This document shows, piece after piece, positions 11,933 to 24,278 of a DNA stretch of 64,000 bases; within the stretch, counting starts at the first letter, position 1; every line of letters begins with the position of its first letter. Position numbers and translations under genes: made by a program. This stretch comes from Globomyces pollinis-pini. Taxonomy: Eukaryota > Chytridiomycota > Chytridiomycetes > Rhizophydiales > Globomycetaceae. The stretch spans positions 1-64,000 of the forward strand of contig MU621128.1 in assembly GCA_025399215.1 (NCBI GenBank), given 5' to 3'. Under the pieces are notes generated by a model. It made no database searches, was not told the DNA's origin, and saw only the letters and a list, made by a program, of their open reading frames with translations.

Positions 11933-14440
11933 ATGTTCAACCTATTATTCACACCAAAGTACTTTGGATTGATAATTCCGGAAAAGAATACAACTGCATA
12001 CTTGAACTATTTAGAAAAAAGATTGAGGTTATCGTTGCAATCTGACAGTCATGCTGAGTCTAACGTAGATGAAACTTTGAAAGAACTGGCAAAGGAACTA
12101 GTATGGGCATCTGAAAATAATGAAGGTATATGGTATTTATGTATTTCTTAGGTATGTATTTTCTATTAACTCTGCTAGAATTTTGATAGTCATATTTCAG
12201 TATCAAACTTGATGTATGTTGTTGTTTAGATTCTTAACCTCTCAGTACTTAATCAGTATAGATACTTCTTTATAAACAATTTGGATAAAGTTTTATATCA
12301 GTTGCTTGCGCTGAAGAATTGCACTATCTCACAATCTCTGCTACGATTCTTCAACATTTTGTTAGAGAGTGTCGATATACTCAAACTCACCAGTATATTC
12401 TTTGCGTTCATTATATTCAAGGATTCGACATTTATGTAATACTTGCAACCCCATTTGATATGTCATTTGATGAAACATTACAATATTATATTACTGCACT
12501 TCGACTCCTGTCACAACGCTTAACAAGAGAGAATATCGATTTCTTCATCTCAGCAGTAATTAACGAATTGTAATCCTAGAATAAAACCGATTTTTGTTGG
12601 TTATACTCATTGGCTGTGGCATATTTCGAGCATCCAGAACCGTTTGTACAGATTGGAATCAAGACTGTTATATTGAATCTGTTTAAACTACGCATTCCAC
12701 AACTTCAAAGCTTCCTTTTACACGATAAAAACTTCATTTCATACTTTATTTGCGTTATTATTGATTGTTTTTCTAAACTGATTTCCAAATCGTAAATCAT
12801 TGTTGCTCATTATAGGTCTGACGTGGACATGGACTTGGAACATTTTACTGGCCTTCTCGAATATATGGAAGAGCTCTTTAACTTAGATATAGAGGAGTTG
12901 AATTCATATTTAGCAAATGCAATAGTAGATTCGATATTGGTTCAAGTAATATACCCAGCGTTCTATAAGGGTCTACAGGCTCAGGTTGGCACTTGTATTT
13001 AACTTTAGTGTGCTGCTCTTTTCTTTTGCACGAGGTTTATAAAAACTATAAGTCATGTCTACCTAATTGATTATGTTTTGGATATGGTGCTAGGTGACTT
13101 TACTGGTACTGTTACTCTAAACACTCCGAAGCCTTCCATTGGTGATCAAGAGGATAATATTTCTGATACAAAGTCGACCATTAGTTGTATTCGAGAGCTT
13201 ATTTATACTTTTCTAGAGCCACAAGAAGATGGAAGAAGAATTTGCATGACATTATCTCTACTGTATACTATAATCACGACTTTTGAATCAAACCCTTCGA
13301 GGTTGGAGCAATTTAATTTATGCCCATATCGGTTTCAGAAATCGAAAAAATTAATTGGATCTCTCATGGAAACCCTCCCTGCGAGCACCGAATTTAAAAC
13401 TGACGAGAAATTGTTTACAGCATTGATAAGGTTACTCATATCGGACTATTCAACAAAGTACTCGCTCTTGGTACAACTATCAATGTATTTATTTGTAGAC
13501 TTTGGAATTGATAGCGTATCTGTTCGTTAGCTTGTTTAGCCGAGATACAATCGGCAAAGAATGTCGGTTATGCGTAGTCGAATTACACACAGCATTAGTT
13601 GATATCTGGAATAACAGGATGCTAAATTGTTTGGAAATGGATTCACAAAACACCATAGATATAGTTAAATACGAGACAACTGATGCTGCGAGTAACTACA
13701 TGCTCTGACTATAGTGATTGACCTTTCAATCTGCTGCAATGATATGTATCAATCCACACCAAAGTATAGTGAACAAGGAACAATCCGATTTATCTTATTG
13801 GACTCAGGTAATATCACAAACATTTTTACAGTTAAGTTGTCAAGATGTGGTTATTAGTGAGGCAGATCTTGATCCATTTGGAAGTGTTTCCTCATTGTAA
13901 AATACCGCTCACTACAACTCCCAGTATGCTTGACACCAGCCTGAACTTGTAAATCTAAAATCGATAAATATCTAGATCAGGGAATATTCATTTACTACCA
14001 TGCTTGATACAAATGTCTAATTCAAACATTGTAGAGCCGCCAAAGCAATGTTACTTTGTTTTTAACGACTTCTTTATTGTTTTTACCGAACCTGATAGAT
14101 TTAGATTAGGTCGAAGTACTATTGTATTTCAAAATTTAATCGAACATTTGGAGGTTTGTGATACTTGTGTAATTGACTTTAGGTGAACCCTTCAAGTTTG
14201 TTTGGAACTGTAGATATCTATAACAAGACTCTTAGTTTTAAAACTAATCGAGATGGCAAGTCAAAAATCGGTTTAGAAGGATTTGATATCGTTGAAGAAC
14301 ACAAATCCAATTGGAGTTGTCGAGTGATTTGTTCTACCGAGGAAGCACTTCAGCGAATCCTATCACACATTAGACAAAGAAAATTAGATATATTAAACGA
14401 TAAAAGACGTCAATTGATTGAGTTTTTATCTAGTAAATAA
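11933..14440 (+). CDS. CLEC16A: CLEC16A / EMA / GOP-1 family endosomal regulator
   Basis: CLEC16A proteins act on endosome maturation, mitophagy and autophagy. The N-terminal FPL domain is visible in pieces: ENNE near 12120, NCTISQSLLRFFNILLES joined by a 23-nt intron to YILCVHYIQGFDIYVILATP, FDMSFDETLQYYITALRLLS, and the FEHPEPFVQIGIKTVILNLF block that matches family FNHPESMVRIAVRTITLNVY. A PH-like C-terminal region includes QCYFVFNDFFIVFTEPDRFR and ALQRILSHIRQRKLDIL. The gene is split by a dozen or so tiny introns, and some boundaries (notably 12125-12235) are unresolved. It starts 33 bp after the LRRC43-like stop. At about 720 residues it is shorter than the animal protein, lacking its long disordered tail. 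Confidence 0.78.
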
Positions 14441-14495
14441 AGACGCGATTGTGTATTATTAAGTGATTGTGCACAAAACAAATCTTCAACAATAA

Positions 14496-15906
14496 ATGCA
14501 ATTGAAAGAGTTAAAACTTGATAGCCGACCGAATTCATCAAAGTCGAAAGTATCATTTAATCTACAAAGATCTGGCGGAAATCGTCAAGAGATAAAAGCA
14601 ATTTCTGAAGAGGATCCCATTGTTATTCATGGCCCCAATTGGCAAATTGAACCGATAAGAAGGTTTCATTTTTATCCATTTAATTTAATATTTTAATAGT
14701 GATAAGTACGCTAATACACCATCAAAAGTTTTGAAATACATCAATGGGGAATGTAGAGCAGAACAACTGAGTCTGGCCGCTACCCCACCGCCGATACTAA
14801 ATCAGGAATTCAATCCCAAACACACCAAGGAGTTGACGGTGGGATCAATCGTAACTGTCAATAATCAATACTATGGTAGTGAAGGTGTAACTCAAAATCA
14901 TATTTGGACATATAGAATTCCTGAAAAGCTAACAGAATTACCAGCAGCTGATTCAGCTCTTGCTACTATAAACAAAGGTAGATTTAATCACCCAAGTTCT
15001 TCACGTCCTGTATCACGGTGCTCTGAATTTGGCGGAACACAGACAACTAATGAATTCAGACCACCATCTTCGCATAGTTTCGTATCCATGAATGCAGTGA
15101 ACATAGAAAAACTTGCCAAAAAATTGTTTGGAGAGGACGAGAGCGGACACAGTCACAAGAATTACTCATCGCCAACTCCTTGGAGTGAAACAAATTCGGT
15201 TATTACCATCAAAGAAAGAGCTGCTACAGCATTAGTTAGAAAACCGATTAGCAATTTCAATAGAACTGCTTCTGCACCTGCTAGACGTCGTTCAAGAAAT
15301 CAGATAGATGAAAATCCCCCTAATTCGTACTATTCTACACCAAAACCACCAGTCATACAACCTCGTCCCAATGAAAGTAATGGTTATATACTGCGGTCAA
15401 AAAAGGATACCTTTTATGTTACTGAATCGGAACTACCACAAGTATCACAACCAGTGAGTCGACCACCATCTCAGCGATCACGTCGACCTGAATCAAGTTC
15501 TATCTATAAAGCAAACAAACCAGATGTTCCCCGTAATGTTAGCACTCCAGGGTTGGTAAACCTGTCGGAACGGGTAGAAATGATGTCGTGTCTACTACCT
15601 GATGTTCTACCATCTGGAAAAGAGAATCATAAAACTATCGATGGAATTAATATTCTTAGACGCAGTGTTGATGATCTATCTCATCCGGAATACTTTCTAT
15701 CCGAAATGGATGACAAAATGACTTGTATCAAAAAGGTTTCAAATGAAAGGCAACAACCCGAGCATCTTGTTTATGGAGGTGTTATACATGTTGTCTCAGG
15801 AGGTTGGATAGATAGCGATGAGCAAGATGTTATGCACAGCATTCCCAACATAGTGACTAAAAATGCTACCGTTACACTTACAACCATTCGAAAAAATGCA
15901 TATTAA
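14496..15906 (+). CDS. Unknown Ser/Pro/Arg-rich disordered protein
   Basis: I do not recognise this gene. Exon 1 (14496-14660, MQLKELKLDSRPNSSKSKV) joins a long exon through an intron ending TTTTAATAG at 14699, giving about 455 residues. The N-terminal part has a possible structured segment (DPIVIHGPNWQIEPIRRSDK). The rest is largely low-complexity and basic, with repeated Ser-Arg-Pro patterns such as SSRPVSR, QPVSRPPSQRSRRP and SAPARRRSR, suggesting disorder and phosphorylation. A more ordered C-terminal patch reads HLVYGGVIHVVSGGWIDSDE. It is followed tail-to-tail by villidin, 87 bp away. A cytoskeletal or flagellar role is possible but unsupported. Confidence 0.75.
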
Positions 15907-15993
15907 TAGTAAAAACATCTCATATTTATGAATTTGCGTGATATATTGATATATTGAGATGTGCAATGAAACGCACTAACGTTTCTAAACGCT

Positions 15994-18900
15994 TCAGAAG
16001 AATCCTACTTTCTTCTTCAGTTGTTCCCGTTTCCACTGTGGTAACTTACAGAAGTCGAGTTTGGCCATTCCAAACTCAGTAAGAAACTCTTCATCTGAGA
16101 GATATTGTTCTAATTTCGTTTTGTCTAAGTGCGGAGGTACCATTGATGACAAAAGTATGGATTTAGAAAAGGAAGACTCGGACAATTTTGCGAGCACTTT
16201 TTCTGCAGAAGTCTCTTCGGTTAGTTTCATGTTGCGCTGTTGTTAATTGTTGAATATGTTACTTGTTTTGGGGGTATTAAATTCTCTGACCAGCCATGTA
16301 TATGTTGAATAAACGATTTGTTTTCTTTGTATCCATAAACGACATAAAAACTCATGGTAGACGCCATTTTAGATTCCAGTTTTGCTTTATATTCCTAACC
16401 TTTTAAAAATGATCATTTATCTAACCTTCATAATAGTTAATGCTGTTTTTTGATCTGAAGTTGACGAGTGGTATCCAAACCAGACATAAACGGTGTCAGA
16501 CGTAACTAAAGAGCACACTGAGTTAGAGATCAAGTCCTCTTGTGAAAATGGCATAATTTCCAGTACTTCCATTACACCGCTAACGCTGCTGAACCTATAG
16601 AGCCTAGCTGTTTCTCTTTTTACTGCTGAAACTGGCTTTGCGATATTTTTCCCAGATAAATACTTTAACAGTTCAGAGTCCCATTCCGCTCCATCCAACT
16701 TTTTCACCCTGACATCTTTCACACCCAAGATATTTATTATATGCTGAACAGATTCCACCTCATACTTAGTGGAATTACTTCCATGCCAAGCGTACATCTG
16801 ATTGGGGAATACAAAAAGTAATGAATGGGAATGGTGCATTTGAGTGTCTAGGTATAAATAGAATATAATGTTACCTTTTGGTGAAATCTCAATTGCTCTG
16901 CATAATTCGCCAATATACTGCCGGATATCAAATATTCGTACATCATTTTGAGCTAATTCCGGATTGGTAATTAGCAGTGTTTTAACATTTAACGCTCTAA
17001 AGAATTCGACAGGTTCTACTTTCAGCTATTATCTCATACCTTTTCCTTCGACTATCCTAATTTGATTGGATTGGCTGTTGGATTCTTGACTAACATCAAC
17101 AGAAATTAAAGCACTAGTGCCTTTATTGACAATAGTGGCCATCAAACCCTGCCAAAAGAAAATCGTTCGTTTTTCAACACTAGATTGAGGTGGTAAATAA
17201 GTATGCACAATCACATAACTCTCCAAGGTTGAAAAAGATCCATATTTTTCTTTTTGAATTGGTGCTTTTTCAAATCCTTTAATTACATACATATTTAATG
17301 AAACAGTTTGGAAAGAAGTATTGGGTATAGTCAACTCGGGGATTAAAAGCATTGCGTCTATATCTATTGGCTTTTGATCAGCCGCTTTGGCAATATTTCC
17401 AGGTGTTGCATCAATCTTCATACTTATTGGTAAGTCAGATGGGAAATCAATGAATTTGGACTAACATGAATTTATAAAGAATATGATTACCTTGAACAAA
17501 GCCGTCTCTCGTCCTTCAAATTCTTCCGAATACATTACATGACTGAATTGTTTTTTTAGTTTTTCAATTAAGCATTGAGCTGCAAAGTATATAAGCCATT
17601 TTCGAGGATGTGATACAGACCCAATACCAAACCAGATAAAAACTTCATTCCTAAAATGAATCAAACACAAATCTTTGAGTAATTTTTTCGATGGTTCGAT
17701 CCCAAGATATGTAGATCTTATAAGTCTTTTCATTTTCATTATTGGGGCATCTGTTGGAGTATATATAGCCAGAGGTAAAATTCCATCCTCTAATTTCCTA
17801 ATGACATAAGTGTCCGATCCAAGTCGTTTTCTCAGTTCGTTTTTATCCTCATCCTCACAAATCTTCAAAACTGGACGACATCCTCTATGCTTTCGAATAC
17901 TAGCACCAAGATTCAGCCCTTCTGCGCGGCAAAATAATGTGGCATCTGCGCCTGTCCAATGATAAATCAAATTGCCATTGTCCAGAATAAAAGTTGCAAT
18001 AGAGTTCAGAGAATCTACATGGCAATCTACACTGTATACCACCCATCTGCCAGAAATTGGTTCTTTCTCAATTTTAATTAATAGCTTTTGTACTCCAGAT
18101 AACAACTTTTGCTCATCAAGTATTGTTATACCATCAACATGCAAGATTTTCATTGTCTTTGCAGATTCTATCATTGGAAGGAGTGTTTCACCATTCATAT
18201 CGCAAAATTTTACAAAAAAATCACTGTTACTAAGTCTATAATCATCAAGAATAGTTGCAAAACTCTAAATGTTAATTCAACCAAAATCATACCTGTTGCG
18301 ATTGAATATTAGAGAATTGATGCTCTATTGACCAATTTTTTGCCATCAGACCAATTGAAATAGAATCTGCATTCGTTTTCACAATATCTGGTAACATTTC
18401 GTCATACATTGTAATATCATCTACATTAAAAGATCCTAACGCTTGAACAGAGAATTGATTATGGAAATATGTGAACGTTTCATCAATTAAAGTTATCCAA
18501 CATGAATTCAATTTCTTTTCATTGGTGTTGAAAAAAGGTGCTCGAACATTGACAGGTCCTTCAAAAATAAGTTTGTGTGTTTCTGGTAAACTGCTATTGA
18601 TTTGATTCAACCAATCATTTATATCTGATGAATCTTTCATTTTGAAATGTGCTGCTCGCGTTGCACATTGAATAGTGAAGGATGTATCTGAACCTTGTGA
18701 TTTTCTTACAATCAATGCTAGACTTAGATCAAGCATATGTATTGGTAACATTTTTTGCATAAATTTGTTCATATCTGGAGGATATATATCAATAATATTG
18801 TTTGAATTGAGAACAACAAGATTTTTTACCCATTTGCCTGCATTTTCATCCACATTTACAATAGTATCCATTATTCCGAGTAAAACTGATGATTCATCTA

Positions 18901-20696
18901 CAGTTGGTTTTGGTAAATCTGGTAACAGCAAATTAGATGAGACTTGTTTTTTCTGATGCGATTGAAGTTCAGTTACCCATTCGTCTCGATCTTCCTTTGA
19001 ATTGGTTTTCCAACGATATAGTGTTTTCCCAATATTAAACTCAAAAATCAATTGGTCGACATTGCATCCTCGAATATTGTTTAATGTTTCTAGGGTTGAT
19101 AATGGTGTAAGACAAAATTGATCAGAATTTGTTCCCATATAAAACCGTTTTGATGACAATACAACCCAACATTTAATCCATTCGCTACTCGTCCAATAGA
19201 CTTTTTCCAATTCAATATATCCTCTCTTCATCGGTTTACTTTTTGAAGGCTCTCTACTAACATTTTTTTTAGTAGATCCATGCACACTCAATGGTTTTTC
19301 CTCTTCAATAGCAACAATTGGGTTAAAATCATCAGTGAACCATTCTTCCGAGTTTTGTATAGGACTAATGGTCAATGGTGGATAAGCCTGATCATGATTG
19401 AAATAATTGTCCTCTGCTCTTCGTGGAACATAAATAGAATTCATATCGATCGTTTTATCATTTCTAATCGTCAAAATAGTTTTAGTACCCTAAGCAAATG
19501 AATCTAGCAATCTCCGACTTTTCAATTACACAATTTGATTTTGGCATTAATCCAACAGTGTTCTAAACTTGATCAATGAATTAATATTACATATTGTTTT
19601 TCTAATTTAAGCATGGATATGAATTTCAAATGTCCATCATCAAGTTCAAACACACGAATACCCTCCCCTTTGCTGGTAGCGTATACAACTGGTAATTGTG
19701 CATCACAAGTTGGTTGTAGAATCCCCACTCCCGTCTCAGGAACGGTATATTTCTCCAAAAATGACAAATTGCGAAGATCAAGTAATCGTAATTCTCGTTG
19801 ATGTTTGTCAAACCCCGAGGTTAAGATATATGGAGTCATATTCACCTGACACACCTTCATTCCTTTGTTTGGTGCATGTTCCGTTGGCCAAACCTACAAA
19901 TCAGCAATTCATCGATACCTTAATAGGGAAATTATGGTTTCTAGGATCAAATAATTGAACCGTAGCATCATTCATTCCACAAATAATCAAATCACCTTGA
20001 GCACGGAAAATCATATTGGAAGGTATAGCAGCATTGACCGAATCCATTGTCATCATCTCCTCATATCGATTGATATTCCATAATTTGATGGTTTGGTCAA
20101 TCGATGCTGTTGCTATTACTTGTTCACATGTAGGATGAAATGCCATGATTTCCACTCGTTTATCGTGACCTGCCAAATACGATTTCACCATATCATACTC
20201 ACCCACATCCGTTTTTGGGATATCCCATATTCGTACCAAATTATCCGATTTCGTAGTCGATGCGATAATATTGGTTGTTCCACTACCAAATTCGAAATCA
20301 TAAATTTGTTTTCCGTGTACTATCATCATTACATTACAAAATTGTTACTTAATTGAATGGGTGCATATTTATCCATTCGAATTGAATCTTTCACATCATA
20401 ATGAGTTTTTGTTATTGGTAATATTCCAATACTTGTTCCTGATACACTTGGTATTGCAATTGATACCCCATTCGCCTACCATTTAAACCAATCCAGATCA
20501 TACCTTTGATTAGTCATTATCGTCGTATTATACCTTAAAGTTTAGTTCCATTTATAAATCATTATACCTTTAGTTTAGTAGTACATAAATTATCAATTTG
20601 GATTTGATTATATAATTGTTTAGGATTTGGAGATGTAAAGACATTTTTGAATTTCGAGATTCGCGTTGAATTGAAAGTATTTGAATTTGAATTCAT
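15994..20696 (-). CDS. Villidin-like protein: coronin WD40, PH, gelsolin repeats, headpiece
   Basis: A single gene with the domain order described for Dictyostelium villidin, an actin- and membrane-associated protein. Reading from 20696, the coronin start FKNVFTSPNPKQLYNQIQ is followed by WD repeats (NLVRIWDIP, HPTCEQVIATASIDQTIKLW, DKHQRELRLLDLRN). The coronin-specific linker GLMPKSNCVIEKSEIARF is followed across a 25-nt intron by NDKTIDMNSIYVPRRAED and EEWF, which ties the WD part to the rest. PH-like modules follow (YIELEKVYWTSSEWIKCWVV near 19240; two more below). Gelsolin-like segments (FIWFGIGSVSHPRKW, QMYAWHGSNS, YVWFGYHSS) come next. A villin headpiece ends the protein, with YLSDEEFLTEFGMAKLDFCK, LPQWKREQLKKKVGFF and TGA. 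About 1,400 residues; the WD-to-PH and gelsolin-to-headpiece joins were checked by frame. Confidence 0.85.
20476..20567 (-). other. Three tandem GT-AG intron units in villidin
   Basis: The 92-nt intron between TTKLK and ANGVSIAIP divides into 20567-20534 (34 nt), 20533-20504 (30 nt) and 20503-20476 (28 nt). Each starts GTAT and ends AG, with AG|GT junctions. The three starts share the near-repeat AAGGTATRAT. Removal of all 92 nt is in phase. Confidence 0.7.
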
Positions 20697-20959
20697 TTTT
20701 TAAAGGTATAAAAATAGAAAGCAACTTCGAATTTATTAGAAAATATTGATATGGATAAATATGAAGTGATTGTTTTATTATTTGTATAGACAACTTGGTT
20801 TTGTCACGAGAACAAGTTGGTATTTCATTCATTGAACAATTCAATTCAAAATTGATGCGTTACTATGGAATCATCGGTAAAAATTGATGATGACGTTCCT
20901 ATGGAATCATTGGTATGCACGTATTTTAAACTCCAAAAAAAAAACCCAACCTTTTTTAA

Positions 20960-21613
20960 ATGTCCAATTCCAAATCAAATGTATTACAATTCCTATCAAT
21001 ATGTGAAAACTTGAAAACAACCAAACGAACTGGCTGGATCAATCACAATATACCCAATCCAGAATCAATATCAGACCATATGCATAGAATGGTAATTACA
21101 ATAAAAAAGTCTCATTCATAGTCTATCATATCAATGTTAATTGATGATTCAACAATACAAAAAGATAAACTTATCAAAATGGCAATCGTACATGATTTGG
21201 CTGAAGCTATCGTAGGTGATATCACACCTAATGATATCAAAATTACAAAAGATGAAAAGATGAAATTGGAATTGAATGCTATCAATGAATTCACCATTCT
21301 ATTAAATAATAATGATCAAATCAATGAAATTAAGGAATTATGGTTGGAGTATGAAGAAGCTAAAACTCCTGAAGCTTTATTATGTAAAGATATTGATAAA
21401 GTATGATGATGTTGTTTAACAATATTTATAGTTTGAAATGATTGTACAAGCTTTTGAATATGAAAAACGTATGAATTGATATTCTGATGTATAGGGGAAC
21501 GTAAAAGATTGGACTCATTTTTCGATAGCACCTTTGGGAAATTCAAACATAAACAAATAGTTGCCCTAGTAGATGAACTATATTTGCAACGTAACTCTTT
21601 CTGGAATGTATAA
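20960..21613 (+). CDS. HDDC2: HD-domain 5'-deoxynucleotidase, HDDC2 family
   Basis: HDDC2/YfbR-type metal-dependent nucleoside 5'-monophosphate phosphohydrolase. From the ATG at 20960: SNVLQFLSICENLKTTKRTG, then PESISDHMHRM, which supplies the first metal-binding His. Intron 1 (29 nt) is followed by MAIVHDLAEAIVGDITP, the HD motif, and later ALLCKDIDK, the final Asp. Two further introns lead to the conserved end LDSFFDSTFGKFKHKQIVAL. About 190 residues, usual for the family. An upstream ATG at 20863 opens a frame overlapping this start in another phase; no acceptor allows it to be an in-frame exon. Confidence 0.9.
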
Positions 21614-21718
21614 TCAAATTCATCTTAAAAAAATTCAATAAATGTCAACATTTCCATCAATATCATTTTTGTAATTGGAGAAAACTTGGAATTAGAATTT
21701 ATATTAGAAGAGTACCAA

Positions 21719-23535
21719 TCAAGGTATCACTTGACTTGCATAACACTGTTTCGTTCCATCCACGCACTCACTAGACGATCAGCATATCAATTAAAAACCT
21801 CAATTCCAATTCCAAATCAACCCACTTTTGGATTTTACTCATAGATTTAAAATCCACATCAATAACCTTCAATTCATAAAAAATTGGTGGATTGGTTTGA
21901 ATGATACCACTAAGGTTAGTGACTATGGATACCTATGGGGAGTGATTTGCGATATGGTGGGTGGATGGATAGGGGTCCGTATATATTGTTGGTGATTTGG
22001 TGGGATTGTTGTGCTGAGTGTAATGATTATGGATAAGTCTTTTAGCGATTGTGATATGATAAACTTTGATATTTCAGTGAGAGTTTCGTTATTGACGTTT
22101 TGTTTGTTCGTGTGACTAGCATCTGCATTTCTATTATTATGGCTGGAATTCGTATTTCCAATGTCACTGGATTCCATACTTATTTTCGGATCGACATTAT
22201 CTACCTCTACTTCATCTTGGTTATAGTTATTCTTGGTTTTATTTACAGCAGCATTAGTATTATTGAAATCTTTGACAGAAAATTGATTCAATTCAGACAT
22301 GTCCAGATTAGTGCTTTGAGTCTTTGAATGTAGATCCAAATAGGTTTCTGGATTATTTACAGGTAAATCCAGAGCGGTACATTGGCTATTCACATCAAGA
22401 TTAGGAATAGTATTTTGAGCCTTTAGTAGAAGATTGAGAGTATCATTTTGACCCAAGGAATCTAAATCAAAAGGACCAACAGATAAATCTTCAGGAAGAA
22501 GGTAATCAGCAGAACGATGTAGAAATGGACTGCTAAAGAGACCATTCTGACAAGAATTGTGTATATGGTCGAAGAGCAAATTATCGAGAGTGGGGATATC
22601 CGTATCCAAGGACTTGACCAAAGCATCGATACGATAAATATCAACATGAAAGACTTTTTGTGCTAATTTTAAGCGATCCAATAGAGAGTTAGAGTATAAA
22701 ACTAGAGCAAGGGTATCGACAAAAGATAATGAGTCTGAAAGAGACCATATTGAATCCATCTAAACTTAGATGAGAGTTGGTTACCTAGAATAAGGTATGA
22801 AATTCTGTACCTAAATTGAGAGGAGAGATAGATTACCTAAGGTGAGAAGATAGTGCCATTACCAATGAAGGATTTTCAATTTGAGATTGGTTTACAAAAA
22901 CTTTTAGATTATTACTTGGGGTTTGAATTAAATTTTGAATAGCCAAAGAGATATAGCTCAAATTATTGGAGAAGAGTAACATTGGGCAATATTCTAGAAG
23001 GATAAGATAAACAATAGTACTGGTGGAGTAGGATGAGTGACGCGACCGAAGTACTGAATGTCTACAAAAACGACAATGATTATTGTAATGATCAGGACAG
23101 AAACCCCATTTTGGCTTACATTAGAAAGAATGAATATTACTTTAATTTCGATTGAGATACCATTAGATGAGAGGGCATTAGGTAATATGGTAGCGTGATT
23201 TGGTAGTAAATGCAGGGACGATAGAGAACGATGAGAAGGTCTATTTAATATTATAGTATTTTTAATTTTATCCAAGAAATCGATTGAAGGATGTATGATT
23301 GACTGGTTGTTAAGATGACTTAGTAGATTACATTTTTTAGAGTATAAGAATAGTGTAAAGTACAATAAGATATGAATAAATGAAAATGGGGATGAAAAGT
23401 TGAATTTGAAGATTTTAGTAATCTTAATACTATTGGTAGTGAATTATGAGCTAGTACAACATTTGCATTTCCTGATATTAAATTAAATCAAATACCTTCA
23501 GCCAAGTAAATCCAATCATCTACTACTAATTCCAT
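21719..23535 (-). CDS. IPK1: Inositol-pentakisphosphate 2-kinase (IPK1)
   Basis: Makes InsP6 from InsP5. The start MELVVDDWIYLAEG joins GNANVVLAHNSLPIVLRLLK, the N-lobe glycine-rich pattern (GEGNKSLVVAH in animals). After a 29-nt intron comes the catalytic block GISIEIKPKWGFCP, the IPK1 EIKPK signature, with a Cys/His cluster (CPDHYNNHCRFCRH) matching the zinc site. The helical part LALVLYSNSLLDRLKLAQKV follows a 103-nt intron made of four GT-AG units. An Asn-rich insert (about 22080-22340) precedes SLKDLSIIITL and the final VIDVDFKSMSKIQKWVDLE. The last exon is ambiguous: the frame stops at 21771, or with one more 28-nt intron at 21719. Head-to-head with ATG8, tail-to-tail with HDDC2. Confidence 0.85.
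22760..22862 (-). other. Four tandem GT-AG intron units in IPK1
   Basis: On the minus strand, 22862-22837, 22836-22811, 22810-22785 (26 nt each) and 22784-22760 (25 nt) each read GTA...TAG and abut directly. Units 1 and 2 match at about 18 of 26 positions, and units 1, 2 and 4 share a TCTC-rich middle. Excising all 103 nt joins ENPSL to MDSIWSLSDSL in phase, keeping the IPK1 order. Excising only units 2-4 leaves the wrong frame. Confidence 0.75.
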
Positions 23536-23672
23536 CTATTACTAGTTACTATTACTAGTTAGTAGTTACTAGTTAGTAATTACTATTTGTAGTTACTAGG
23601 GTTAATTCACATGACTCACATTTTGAGTGGCTCAAGTTTCTTTGATCTCATTCTTATACTAATTAACAATTA
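23536..23672. promoter_or_regulatory. IPK1/ATG8 divergent promoter with TAGTTACTA repeats
   Basis: The 137 bp between the two start codons contain a dense series of TTACTAGTTA, TAGTTAGTA and TAGTTACTA variants on both strands (about 23540-23595). These are followed by CTAGGGTTAAT (23596-23606), a telobox-like half site, and TGACTCA (23613-23619), an AP-1/Gcn4-type heptamer. The motifs are seen; their use is inference. Confidence 0.45.
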
Positions 23673-24140
<468 letters not shown>

Positions 24141-24278
24141 ACGTTCAGTTTTTTTGCTGTACTCCTTTAGATCTATACATAATTCTAAGATTATAATACT
24201 ATCCCTTGTTGATATAAATCTACTACTAGAATAACTATTAGAATACAAAGGAGTTATCTCTATTTTTTATTTTTTTTA

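Noticed and set aside
19475..19620. Separate coronin-like and PH/gelsolin genes
   Set aside because: Two short introns restore one frame carrying the coronin linker (EKSEIARF then VPRRAED) across the gap, so one gene is the better model.
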